DNA of 64,000 nt from Sporosarcina sp. Marseille-Q4943 (GTDB lineage: Bacteria; Bacillota; Bacilli; Bacillales_A; Planococcaceae), in the NCBI RefSeq assembly GCF_943736995.1, contig NZ_CALSFT010000002.1, positions 62,001-126,000 of the forward strand, in the 5' to 3' direction. Shown here one piece after another: positions 16,464 to 24,768 of this stretch (positions within the stretch are counted from its first letter, which is position 1; each line of letters begins with the position of its first letter). The notes beneath the pieces are model-generated. The model searched no databases. It had not been told where the DNA came from and saw only the letters and a program-made list of their open reading frames with translations. Both the position numbers and the translations under genes were made by a program.

Positions 16464-18952
16464 TTTATTCGAAATTCGGCTTACCCATGCGTTTTTTCAG
16501 AACGAATATATTAATTACTATCACCTCTATAATTGGTATTATTTTATCTGTATCTTTGATCATTTCAATGACGCTGTTCTCTTTGAATGCAAAACAAACT
16601 TTGCAGAATGAAGTTACGAAAATGTATGGCAATATGGATATATCTGTTGGTTATGAAAACGGCAGTGAAAAGTTTATTGATAAAACCTTTTTGAGTGCTA
16701 TAAAATCAAATGACAATATAGAACAGGTATCAAGTGTTTTGATTTCACAACTCACGCTAGATACGAGTGAGTCAAAAGCTGATTTTTACACAGTCGGAGT
16801 AAAGAATGACGACTTATCGAAAAGTAGGTATCACTTTAAGCAAAACGTAGACGAAAATGAAATCATTGTGAATGAAGGATTAGCTGACGCATTAGGTAAA
16901 GAGACTGGAAGCAGTTTAGAAGTTGAAGGGAAAAGTTTCAAACTGGTTGAAACTTTAGAAGACCTTAACTCAACAGGACTCACTCCTGATATCATTTTGG
17001 TTTCGCATCAAACACTCCAAGAAATTATGTCTAAAAAAAACAATCAAGATATTGAGGCAACTTACTTATTGATAAAAGCAAAGGAAGACGTGGATAAATT
17101 ATCTTTAGCTAACGAAATTATAGAGATTGATAAAGACTTAAGAATTGAAATTGCAGAAGAAGACCCCTTCCTTAAAAGTAATTTTGAATCCTTGAATATA
17201 TTTATAGTAGTATTGTCCTTTTTAATTATCATAGTGACGTCACTATTAATTATTTCAAACTTTGAAGTTTTTCTGTACAAGTATAAGAATCAATTTGCGA
17301 TTATGAGGTCAATCGGTGCAACTACTAAGCAATTATTTTTAATTGTTTTGGTTCAAAGCTCTTTTATAACAGTGATCGGTTCAATTCTCGGACTAAGCGT
17401 AGCGATCTTTAGTAACAATTATCTTCATGAATGGCTTGAAAAAATATTCTCATTTACTATATCTCATGTTGACTTTAATTTTAAATTAGGATTGTTAATA
17501 ACATTGATATGTATGTTAATTATTCAATTATTCTTGGTGGTTCCAGCAATTAGAATTACGAAAGTTCTACCACTTAAGGTCATTCAGGACAATGAGGAAA
17601 GTAATTTTAAAACGTTCAAATATAATAGGTTTTGGGGAAAGGTATTTCTTGTAAGTAGCTTAATTATTATAGCGTTAGGGAAATTCCTAGCAAGTGAAGA
17701 AGACAACCAGGTAATGAGCATATTACTGGCTGCCATTTTATTAGTAGCAGGAATATTCATCCTGTTCCCAATCTATTTGTCACCTATACTAATGCGACTG
17801 GCACCATTAATTAAAAGATGTTTGGGCAACGCTTCCTATATTGCAATCAAAAATCTTCTACCTCAAGTCAAAAAGAATACTTTTGTGATTTTAACCATCA
17901 GTACTATGATGATTATTGCTGTGTTTGGTTCCATCATGCTAAATACAGTCCAAAAAAATGAGGAAAAGTATTTAAAAGAACAGTTTCCTACAAGTATTGT
18001 TTTGAAGAGCCGTCTTGGGCTAAACTCAACTATTGACCCTATCGAATTGCAATCAGAGGCAGAGAGAATTGATGGAATTGACAAGACTAGCTCAATAAGC
18101 ACCAAAGCTGGAGCTGAAATGATTAGCGGACATCAAAATATCTCATTTGATTACACTTTAGGAGACCTTCAATCTATGGAGGAAATGGGATTGCTTCCTG
18201 TATTGCAGGACGATGGCGAAAAGTTTATTGCAGTATCAGAGAGGTTTTCAAAGAAACATAATTTAAAAACTGGGGATATCTTCGAGATTGGACAATACTC
18301 AGAAAGAGAACAAAGGGTAAGCAGTTCGGGGAATTATAAAATCGCAGCAATCGTCACTACACTTAAAGAATCTGATGTCTATATAGACTGGTATGAGGAC
18401 GATTTCAGATCTGATTTTACTGTTTTTAATAAACTATATGTCGAAGGGAAAAATGTAGGTCAAGTAATTGATGAACTCGAGCAATTAAGGCAACGTTTTC
18501 CTGAAATTCAAATTAATAGTTATGAGGAATCCCTAAAAAAATCTAAAGACATGTTTTATCAAAGATGGTCCATTTTTATTGTTGTTATTTCTGTTATGTT
18601 AATAAGCGTCATCATCGGGGTATTTAATACGCTAATTAACAACATTAATTCAAAAAGGAAAGAGTTTGCAATATTAAGGACCATTTCATTGAGCAAAGGC
18701 GGAATAATTAACGTCATTCTAACGCAAATCATTCTGTATCTCCTAATTGGATTATCGTTAGGGCTCCTGACTGGCATATTATTAACTTTTGTTATTTCCT
18801 TAATTGATCCAGGTAAGCTGCACATCAATTTCACAATCATAGGTTTGATGGCGGGGGTAATGATAGTAATGGCCCTTGTGATTTTTATACCATTTGCATC
18901 CCGTTTAGGGAATAAGAAAATCACTTTAGAATTAAATCAAGACAGTAAATGA
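16460..18952 (+). CDS. FtsX-family ABC permease, two-unit (830 residues)
   Basis: This large permease is a tandem of two MacB/FtsX units. A first helix (residues about 15-40) precedes an extracytoplasmic domain (about 45-245) and three helices of the first FtsX domain (about 250-375). The pattern repeats with helices near 395-440, another outer domain, and a second FtsX domain near 695-820. This differs from bacitracin-type BceB in domain layout. AT-rich base use matches the DUF2785 gene. The substrate cannot be told from sequence. Confidence 0.87.
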   Translation: MIYSKFGLPMRFFRTNILITITSIIGIILSVSLIISMTLFSLNAKQTLQNEVTKMYGNMDISVGYENGSEKFIDKTFLSAIKSNDNIEQVSSVLISQLTLDTSESKADFYTVGVKNDDLSKSRYHFKQNVDENEIIVNEGLADALGKETGSSLEVEGKSFKLVETLEDLNSTGLTPDIILVSHQTLQEIMSKKNNQDIEATYLLIKAKEDVDKLSLANEIIEIDKDLRIEIAEEDPFLKSNFESLNIFIVVLSFLIIIVTSLLIISNFEVFLYKYKNQFAIMRSIGATTKQLFLIVLVQSSFITVIGSILGLSVAIFSNNYLHEWLEKIFSFTISHVDFNFKLGLLITLICMLIIQLFLVVPAIRITKVLPLKVIQDNEESNFKTFKYNRFWGKVFLVSSLIIIALGKFLASEEDNQVMSILLAAILLVAGIFILFPIYLSPILMRLAPLIKRCLGNASYIAIKNLLPQVKKNTFVILTISTMMIIAVFGSIMLNTVQKNEEKYLKEQFPTSIVLKSRLGLNSTIDPIELQSEAERIDGIDKTSSISTKAGAEMISGHQNISFDYTLGDLQSMEEMGLLPVLQDDGEKFIAVSERFSKKHNLKTGDIFEIGQYSEREQRVSSSGNYKIAAIVTTLKESDVYIDWYEDDFRSDFTVFNKLYVEGKNVGQVIDELEQLRQRFPEIQINSYEESLKKSKDMFYQRWSIFIVVISVMLISVIIGVFNTLINNINSKRKEFAILRTISLSKGGIINVILTQIILYLLIGLSLGLLTGILLTFVISLIDPGKLHINFTIIGLMAGVMIVMALVIFIPFASRLGNKKITLELNQDSK

Positions 18953-18997
18953 ATTTTGTGCTAATTCGAGAAGTCACGTCTGGAGATTATATAAAGC

Positions 18998-19029
18998 ATG
19001 AAGCCCATCCATTATCGGACGGGCTTCAT
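18998..19029. terminator. Bidirectional terminator between the ABC permease gene and yqeY
   Basis: The stem ATGAAGCCC/GGGCTTCAT with a 14-base loop lies between the two convergent stop codons and serves both strands. Confidence 0.8.
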
Positions 19030-19036
19030 TAATATG

Positions 19037-19465
19037 CTATTGAATAAGACTCTTCACAGCTTTCGACATCGTTGCGCCGTCCGTTTTCCCTGCAAGGAGC
19101 GGTTTAGCGATTTTCATCGCGTCGCCCATGTTCATTCCTTGAGTAACACCTGCCTCTGTGAGTAAAGATTTCACTTCTTCCTCGCTTAATTGCTTCGGCA
19201 AGAATGATTTGAGCAATACCAATTTAGCCTTTTCCTGTTCAATTAAATCCTCACGTTGCGCTTTCTCTGCGCCTTCCAACGCTTGGTTCGTTTGTTTGAT
19301 TTCACGGTTTACAATCGCGATTTCTTCTTCCTCCGTCAAAGCGGAGCCTTTTTCTTTTTCAGCTGAGTCAAGTGCGGACTTCAACAGCGTCAGCACACCT
19401 TTCGAAAGGACGTCCTTCTCTTTCATTGCTTGTATCAGTTGTTCGAACACAGTTGTTTTTAACAT
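19037..19465 (-). CDS. yqeY: GatB/YqeY domain protein
   Basis: This small cytosolic protein of 142 residues has the fold of the tail domain of the GatB subunit of tRNA amidotransferase. Typical blocks are the N-terminal LLKSALDSAEKE, EEEEIAIVNREIKQ, and the C-terminal GDAMKIAKPLLAGKTDGATMSKAVKSLI. The precise role is unsettled in the family. It is often linked to rpsU in Bacillales, which is not seen here within the window. ATG 19465 follows GAGGCGAT. Confidence 0.92.
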   Translation of the reverse strand: MLKTTVFEQLIQAMKEKDVLSKGVLTLLKSALDSAEKEKGSALTEEEEIAIVNREIKQTNQALEGAEKAQREDLIEQEKAKLVLLKSFLPKQLSEEEVKSLLTEAGVTQGMNMGDAMKIAKPLLAGKTDGATMSKAVKSLIQ

Positions 19466-19544
19466 CGTTCAAATCGCCTCTTTTCATTCATCGAATGCAT
19501 TCAGCCCACTCGAATTTGTGTAATGATTATAATGAAGGTGACTT

Positions 19545-19638
19545 TAAAATGCAACTCTTGGGAGCGCGCCTCACTCCGGTTAAGTCGGATGGGGCGCGCT
19601 ATTTAAGTTGCAAGCGGCTGATAAATAATTACTATTGA
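19545..19638 (+). other. Structured region with a possible 29-codon ORF upstream of the chemotaxis gene
   Basis: Nested inverted repeats occur: TGCAACT pairs with AGTTGCA, and AGCGCGCC with GGGCGCGCT inside it. An ATG at 19549 with GAAGGTGA upstream opens a 29-codon frame to 19638 that runs through the hairpin. It could be a leader RNA or small peptide gene. It resembles no riboswitch I can name. The rest of the yqeY-chemotaxis gap holds nothing else recognisable. Confidence 0.3.
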
Positions 19639-19730
19639 ATAAATAATTAATTACTTTAAATGTCTTCTATCTATCCGATAAATGAATCGTAGTGGAATCG
19701 GCTATCAATAATTAATAGGAGATGGAAGGC

Positions 19731-21407
19731 ATGTTTAAAAGTATTAAAAGTAAATTGTTGTTCTCTTTTTCATTAGTGATTTTATTAGTGCTCGTATACG
19801 GCATTTATAATATTTACGTAGTGATGCAAAGTAACGAACAAGCAAGGAATATAGTGGAGAAAGAGCTTCCATTGTTAATTGCCCATGACAAGATGGCGTT
19901 AACGATGGCTAACCGTATTTCGACAGCCCGCGGGTATGTCTTATACGGGGGAGATTTTAAGGAAAGATTCAACGAGTATACCGAAAGTGGAAAGCAAAAT
20001 GAAAACATCATCCGTGAAATCCATGAAACGGAAGAGTTCGACCGCCTGATCGAGCAAACGATAGCTTGGAGAACAATCATCAGTGAAGACGTGTTTGCTG
20101 AGTATGACAAAGGCAACCAGGAGCTGGCGCTACGAAACTTGGAGCGGTCAACTCCGATGGTTCGTGAAATTATGGCAGGCTATGAAAAATTGGCAGCGGA
20201 TTATGAAGCGAATATTAATGCGGCAGAAGCGAAGATAATCGCAGGCGGGGAAATGACGCTCAAGATTGTGAGCGTTGTGACGGTTTTAGTCATTTTATTA
20301 AGCATTGCAGCAGCACTTTTCACTGCCGATCAAATTACAAAACCGATTAAGATGGTAATGAACCGCATGTCGGAGATGGCTAAAGGCGATTTAAGCGGTG
20401 AAAATATGAAGACAAAAGCCAAGGATGAAATTGGCCAGCTTGTCCATGCGGCAAATGAGATGAGCCATAACACTCGCAATTTATTGAATACGATTAATGA
20501 TATTTCAAGCTCTGTAACAGCCCAAAGTGAAGAGCTGACGCAATCCGCGAACGAAGTGAAGTCTGCTACAGACCAGGTTGCAATGACGATGTATGATCTG
20601 GCGGAAGGTGCAGAGTCGCAAGCGACACAAGCGGGTCATTTATCGGACTTGATGGATTCGTTCGTTCAAAGAGTGGAAGAGGCGGACGAAAAAGGAGGGC
20701 ATATTCAAGCCGCTTCGACAAAAGTGTTGGATATGACTTCGGAAGGCCGTCGTCTAATGGATCTTTCCAATGAGCAAATGAGTAGAATCGATAAAATCGT
20801 CCAATTCTCTGTTGAAAAAATCCAAGGCTTGGACGCACAATCACAGGAAATATCGAAATTGGTCGTCGTCATTAAAGATATTGCCGACCAAACGAATTTA
20901 TTGGCTCTAAATGCAGCGATCGAAGCGGCAAGAGCGGGCGAACATGGAAAAGGATTCGCAGTTGTTGCCGAAGAAGTAAGAAACTTGGCAGAACAGGTTT
21001 CTCACTCAGTCACTGACATTACAAAAATTGTAGGTGACATACAATCTGAATCCAGTTCTGTGGCAACATCCTTATTGGAAGGCTACGGGGAAGTGGAAAA
21101 AGGAACAGAGCAAATTACGCAGACGAGCCAAACTTTCAACGATATTAATGATGCAGTGACTGAAGTGGCTACGCATATTACAACCATTTCAAACAATTTA
21201 TCAGAAATGGTTTCCCGCAGTCAGGAAATGCGCGGCTCTGTAGAAGAAATTGCTGCTATCACTGAGGAAACGTCTGCAGGCATTGAACAAACATCTGCTT
21301 CAGCCCAACAGACAAATAGCTCAATGGAAGAAGTGGCAATGAGCTCAGAACAACTATCGAAATACGCTGAAGAACTTAATCGACACGTCCTTCAATTTAA
21401 ATTGTAA
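19731..21407 (+). CDS. Methyl-accepting chemotaxis protein
   Basis: This membrane receptor of 558 residues senses an external signal and controls CheA. An N-terminal helix (about 10-32), a four-helix-bundle sensor (about 35-180), a second helix (about 185-207), a HAMP domain ([20 protein letters not shown]) and a long coiled-coil signalling domain follow in order. The hairpin tip [20 protein letters not shown] is intact. ATG 19731 is preferred over ATG 19722 because AGGAG lies 10 bases before it. The ligand is unknown. It has its own terminator. Confidence 0.93.
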   Translation: MFKSIKSKLLFSFSLVILLVLVYGIYNIYVVMQSNEQARNIVEKELPLLIAHDKMALTMANRISTARGYVLYGGDFKERFNEYTESGKQNENIIREIHETEEFDRLIEQTIAWRTIISEDVFAEYDKGNQELALRNLERSTPMVREIMAGYEKLAADYEANINAAEAKIIAGGEMTLKIVSVVTVLVILLSIAAALFTADQITKPIKMVMNRMSEMAKGDLSGENMKTKAKDEIGQLVHAANEMSHNTRNLLNTINDISSSVTAQSEELTQSANEVKSATDQVAMTMYDLAEGAESQATQAGHLSDLMDSFVQRVEEADEKGGHIQAASTKVLDMTSEGRRLMDLSNEQMSRIDKIVQFSVEKIQGLDAQSQEISKLVVVIKDIADQTNLLALNAAIEAARAGEHGKGFAVVAEEVRNLAEQVSHSVTDITKIVGDIQSESSSVATSLLEGYGEVEKGTEQITQTSQTFNDINDAVTEVATHITTISNNLSEMVSRSQEMRGSVEEIAAITEETSAGIEQTSASAQQTNSSMEEVAMSSEQLSKYAEELNRHVLQFKL

Positions 21408-21415
21408 GCTAGAAA

Positions 21416-21455
21416 GGGGCTGTTCCAGGAATTAAGCTGGAACAGCCCTATTTTT
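21416..21455 (+). terminator. Rho-independent terminator after the chemotaxis gene
   Basis: The stem GGGCTGTTCCA/TGGAACAGCCC is followed by TATTTTT. It also lies just beyond the convergent YjdM gene. Confidence 0.9.
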
Positions 21456-21460
21456 AATAG

Positions 21461-21799
21461 TCAGATTTTCTTCACGAACTCCGACTTCAATTGCATTGCG
21501 CCGAATCCAGGGATTTTGCAATCAATATCGTGATCGCCTTCGACCAGCTTGATGTTTTTCACCGTCGTCCCCATTTTGACGACGTTTGAGCTCCCTTTCA
21601 CTTTCAAGTCTTTAATGACCGTAATCGTATCGCCATCGTTCAATTCATTGCCATTCGCATCACGCACGACAGCCGCTTCAGCTTCCTCCTCCTGGGATTC
21701 CAACGTCCACTCGTGCGCACATTCAGGGCAAACGAACAGATTTCCATCTTCATATGTGTATTCGGAATTACATTTTGGGCAGTTTGGTAAATTGTTCAT
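21461..21799 (-). CDS. YjdM/PhnA-family zinc-ribbon protein
   Basis: This small cytosolic protein of 112 residues has an N-terminal zinc ribbon ([21 protein letters not shown]) and a C-terminal SH3-like domain with [16 protein letters not shown] and the ending LKSEFVKK. The family is named after E. coli YjdM/PhnA, but its role in phosphonate use is not established. ATG 21799 follows GGAGG. The frame could be extended upstream, but the family starts at this Met. No neighbours suggest phosphonate metabolism. Confidence 0.88.
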   Translation of the reverse strand: MNNLPNCPKCNSEYTYEDGNLFVCPECAHEWTLESQEEEAEAAVVRDANGNELNDGDTITVIKDLKVKGSSNVVKMGTTVKNIKLVEGDHDIDCKIPGFGAMQLKSEFVKKI

Positions 21800-21888
21800 G
21801 ACTTGATTCCTCCATCTGTTAGTATCAATCATACTATAGCAGAGAACAGGATTAATCCAACCCACATAGGGAGACGGTGAAGAACGAT

Positions 21889-21917
21889 TTGTATAAATCA
21901 CAAGTATTTGCTATATT
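21889..21917 (+). promoter_or_regulatory. Promoter of the proS T-box transcript
   Basis: TTGTAT (21889-21894), a 17-base spacer and TATATT (21912-21917) predict a start near 21924, about 265 bases before proS. Confidence 0.55.
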
Positions 21918-21923
21918 ATAAGC

Positions 21924-22165
21924 AATATGGAATCACTGATGTGGCCAAGTAGATGAAAATTGTGAAACAGAAAGTATGGCGACTTGCTGAGAGCCGTACC
22001 ACCGCTTTTCATTGAACCCTACCACGGAGATGTCATGCAAACATGACCGGGTCGTTTTCGTTATCAAACGTTCGAGGGCTTAGCTCAGCTAGGCCGAATG
22101 AAGGTGGTACCACGTCTATCCAGCGCAAAGACGTCCTTGTATTTAGGACAGCTTTGCGCTTTTTA
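21924..22165 (+). ncRNA. T-box leader of proS (proline specifier)
   Basis: This leader RNA senses uncharged tRNA-Pro and controls transcription into proS. The conserved T-box AAGGTGGTACCACG lies at 22101-22114. It is followed by a terminator with the stem AGCGCAAAG/CTTTGCGCT (22122-22160) and a T run. In the stem I region, GAACCCTACC (22014-22023) offers CCU at 22018-22020, followed by A, as the specifier codon for proline. The exact 5' end is estimated from the promoter. Confidence 0.9.
22122..22165 (+). terminator. Attenuator terminator of the T-box leader
   Basis: The stem AGCGCAAAG/CTTTGCGCT is followed by TTTTT. Its 5' side follows the T-box, so binding of uncharged tRNA would favour the antiterminator. 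Confidence 0.85.
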
Positions 22166-22188
22166 TTATGTATAGGGAGGAAATCAAG

Positions 22189-23625
22189 ATGAGCAATCAG
22201 AAGAACGATTTTTCAAAATGGTATATCGACACGATCCAAAAGGCGGATTTGATGGATTATACACCAGTGCGTGGATGTATCGCATTCAAACCGGACGGCT
22301 ACGAAATTTGGGAGCATATACAAGCCGAAATGGACAAGCGTTTCAAGGAGACGGGACACCGTAATGCATACTTCCCGATGTTGATTCCTGAGTCGTTCTT
22401 CCAGAAGGAGAAAGATCATATCGAAGGGTTCTCTCCTGAGCTTCCATTTGTGACGGAAGCCGCCGGCGAAAAATTGGAAGAGCGTCTTGCATTGCGTCCG
22501 ACATCTGAGACGATGATCGGCCACTTGTATTCCGATTGGATCAAAAGCTACCGTGACCTTCCGGTGTTGATTAACCAATGGGCGAACGTCTTCCGTTGGG
22601 AGAAGAGAACATTGCCTTTCATTCGTACATCCGAGTTTTTATGGCAGGAAGGGCACACGGCGCATGCTGATGAAGAAGAGGCGCGCGAAGAGACGATGCA
22701 AATGCTGAACATTTACAAAGAAGTCGTGGAAGGGCTATTAGCCATTCCTGTCTACGACGGACAAAAAACGCCATCCGAGCGTTTTGCAGGCGCGGTCGAT
22801 ACGTATTCGATCGAAGCGATGATGAAGGACGGGAAAGCGGTGCAAGCGGGTACATCCCACTATTTAGGAACGAAATTCGCGGAAGCATTCGACATCAAAT
22901 ATTTGACGAAGGAGAACCGTCATGAGTTTGTCCATACGACGTCATGGGGAACTTCGACACGCTTGATCGGCTCAGTCATCATGGTTCACGGCGACGAGCA
23001 AGGGCTTGTATTGCCTCCTCGTATCGCACCGACGCAAGTTGTCCTGATTCCGGTAGGTCCTTGGAAGAAGAACCCTGCAATTATGGAGAAGTTGGATGAA
23101 GTGTTTGCCGAGTTGAAAGCGAAAGGCATCCGTGTCCGTTTGGATGACTCCGACCAGTCGCCTGGCTTCAAGTTCAACGAGTGGGAGCTGAAAGGTGTAC
23201 CGGTCCGTGTTGAGCTAGGGCCACGTGATTTGGAAAACAATCAGGCGCTTATTAAGGCACGTGACGAGGATGAGAAAGTAGCTGTCGATTTGCCGACGAT
23301 TGTTGATTGCATTGAAGGTGCGCTGAACACGATGCAGACACGCCTCCTTGAAAAAGCGCGTGCATTCCGTGCTGAGCATTCCCACACGCATATCGATACG
23401 ATTGAAGAACTGAAGAAGCATATCGCAGATTCAGCGGAAAAAGGTGAAATCCCTGGGTGGATCCTTGCGGGCTGGTGCGGCGATGACGCGTGTGAGGAGC
23501 ATGTGAAGGATGAAACGATGTTCACGACACGAAACATTCCTTTCAATCCACCGGCTGAAAAATCGACTTGCATCAATTGTGGTAAGGAATCGAAACATAC
23601 GGTTTGGTTTGCGAGAGCATATTAA
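22189..23625 (+). CDS. proS: Prolyl-tRNA synthetase, short archaeal/eukaryote-like type
   Basis: This class II synthetase charges tRNA-Pro. The 478-residue length and lack of the bacterial editing insertion identify the archaeal-like type 3 ProRS; the common bacterial form has about 565 residues. Motif 2 is near FRWEKRTLPFIRTSEFLWQE and motif 3 near LVLPPRIAPTQVV. The C-terminal zinc-like domain (CGDDACEE with CINCGKESKH) ends in an aromatic Tyr as usual. ATG 22189 follows AGGGAGG. A proline T-box controls it. Whether a second, long ProRS exists elsewhere cannot be seen. Confidence 0.95.
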   Translation: MSNQKNDFSKWYIDTIQKADLMDYTPVRGCIAFKPDGYEIWEHIQAEMDKRFKETGHRNAYFPMLIPESFFQKEKDHIEGFSPELPFVTEAAGEKLEERLALRPTSETMIGHLYSDWIKSYRDLPVLINQWANVFRWEKRTLPFIRTSEFLWQEGHTAHADEEEAREETMQMLNIYKEVVEGLLAIPVYDGQKTPSERFAGAVDTYSIEAMMKDGKAVQAGTSHYLGTKFAEAFDIKYLTKENRHEFVHTTSWGTSTRLIGSVIMVHGDEQGLVLPPRIAPTQVVLIPVGPWKKNPAIMEKLDEVFAELKAKGIRVRLDDSDQSPGFKFNEWELKGVPVRVELGPRDLENNQALIKARDEDEKVAVDLPTIVDCIEGALNTMQTRLLEKARAFRAEHSHTHIDTIEELKKHIADSAEKGEIPGWILAGWCGDDACEEHVKDETMFTTRNIPFNPPAEKSTCINCGKESKHTVWFARAY

Positions 23626-23641
23626 TCCGATTGCATGAATT

Positions 23642-23684
23642 AAGCTGCCGCCCTGGAGAATTCTTCGGGGCCGCAGCTTTTTTG
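23642..23684 (+). terminator. Rho-independent terminator after proS
   Basis: The stem AAGCTGC...GCAGCTT, extended by further G-C pairs, is followed by TTTTTT. Confidence 0.88.
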
Positions 23685-23768
23685 TGTTGGAATTCAATAT
23701 CTAGTTCAACCGTTTATTGGAATGTTGCCGCTGGATTGTAGGCAAACGATGATCAATTTTCCTTGAGT

Positions 23769-24027
23769 GGTGATAAATTGCCTCTGAGCGGTGATAAACT
23801 CCTCCCGAGTGGTGATAAAGCAGTCTAAAGCGGTGATAAACCCGACACGATCGGTGATAACTCTCCAAGCCTTTGGTAATTTCACGCAAGTCGGTGGTAA
23901 AGGCCGGAGAGTCGGTGGTAACAGGCCGAAAATCGGTGGTAAAGTCGCGCGAATCGGTGGTTATGGGTTGCAAATCGGTGGTATACTCCCCCGAGTCGGT
24001 GATATGCCCCCGAGAAGCGGTGATAAC
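23769..24027 (+). repeat. 21-bp 'CGGTGATAA' array (13 units)
   Basis: The core GGTGATAA or GGTGGTAA recurs at 23769, 23790, 23811, 23832 and 23853, weakly at 23875, then at 23893, 23914, 23935, 23956, 23977, 23998 and 24019. All steps are 21 bp except around the weak unit. The other 12-13 bases of each unit vary freely. The first half uses GGTGATAA and the middle GGTGGTAA. The array fills the gap between the proS terminator and the stop codon of the convergent HAD gene. No gene is seen in it. Confidence 0.88.
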
Positions 24028-24768
24028 TTATGCTAAAGACTCCCGACGGTCCCCATAAAAGTGCACCCACGCTTCGTGGATGCCTCCCGCACAGTTTTGT
24101 TTTGCACGGAAGAGATTTTCACACGGTTCCATCTCCAACAACTCCGGCTGGGCGTTGCCGACGATGACGGAAGGGTAGCCGAGGGAAAGCATGTCTCGGT
24201 CATTGCCAGAATCGCCTGCGATCAGCAACCGGACGCCATCCATCGCATATCTTTCAAGTACATATTCCAATGCATTCCCTTTGCCTGCCCCAAAAGGAAG
24301 AACGTCGATATCACGATTCGAGCTGAAGATGAACGTATGAGCAACCTCTTCATCTTCAAGAGTCTTCTTGAATTCATTCACTGATCCTATGTCTTCTGAC
24401 ACAGTGAATGAAACGCGCCGAGCATCGGGAAGTTTCTGCCTCTTCAATGAAGGAAAGGAGGCGGCAATCTCGGCAATTTTATCGGGTTGCCAATCGATCT
24501 GCATGCGTGCCTTCCAATCAGGATCTTCCACCAGCTCGTCAGACTGATAAATGGACGTACCGACATCCGCTATGAGCAGATCGGGTATCGGCAGCCCTTC
24601 TTCAGGGATGAGTGATTGGGCAGAAGAGAGATGTCTTCCGGTCACATAGACGAGCCCAACTTCATCCGGTGAGTTATCAAAGAACTGAAGCAACCGTCCT
24701 AGAGCTTCCTTATCACCGACAAACGTTCCATCCAAATCAGTCGCCAACAAGTATTTTTTGTTTTTCAA
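24028..24768 (-). CDS. HAD-IIB phosphatase, sucrose-phosphate-phosphatase-like
   Basis: This cytosolic phosphatase of the haloacid dehalogenase type IIB has 246 residues. Motif I is DLDGTF near the N-terminus, motif II the Thr of VYVTGRH, and motif IV AGDSGNDRDML. The GRHLSSAQSLI and ADVGTSIY blocks resemble sucrose-phosphate phosphatase. A TTG at 24768, with GAGGTGG a few bases upstream, is the likely start; ATG 24783 is an alternative. It overlaps the 3' end of the glycosyltransferase gene by 32 bases, so the two are coupled and probably act on the same sugar phosphate. Confidence 0.78.
   Translation of the reverse strand: MKNKKYLLATDLDGTFVGDKEALGRLLQFFDNSPDEVGLVYVTGRHLSSAQSLIPEEGLPIPDLLIADVGTSIYQSDELVEDPDWKARMQIDWQPDKIAEIAASFPSLKRQKLPDARRVSFTVSEDIGSVNEFKKTLEDEEVAHTFIFSSNRDIDVLPFGAGKGNALEYVLERYAMDGVRLLIAGDSGNDRDMLSLGYPSVIVGNAQPELLEMEPCENLFRAKQNCAGGIHEAWVHFYGDRRESLA

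Noticed and set aside
21950..22100. Alternative reading of the proS leader as a different riboswitch
   Set aside because: The T-box core AAGGTGGTACCACG and the attenuator are unambiguous.
24700..24730. TTATCACC inside the HAD gene as an inverted family B repeat unit
   Set aside because: A single core within coding sequence without 21-bp neighbours; expected by chance.
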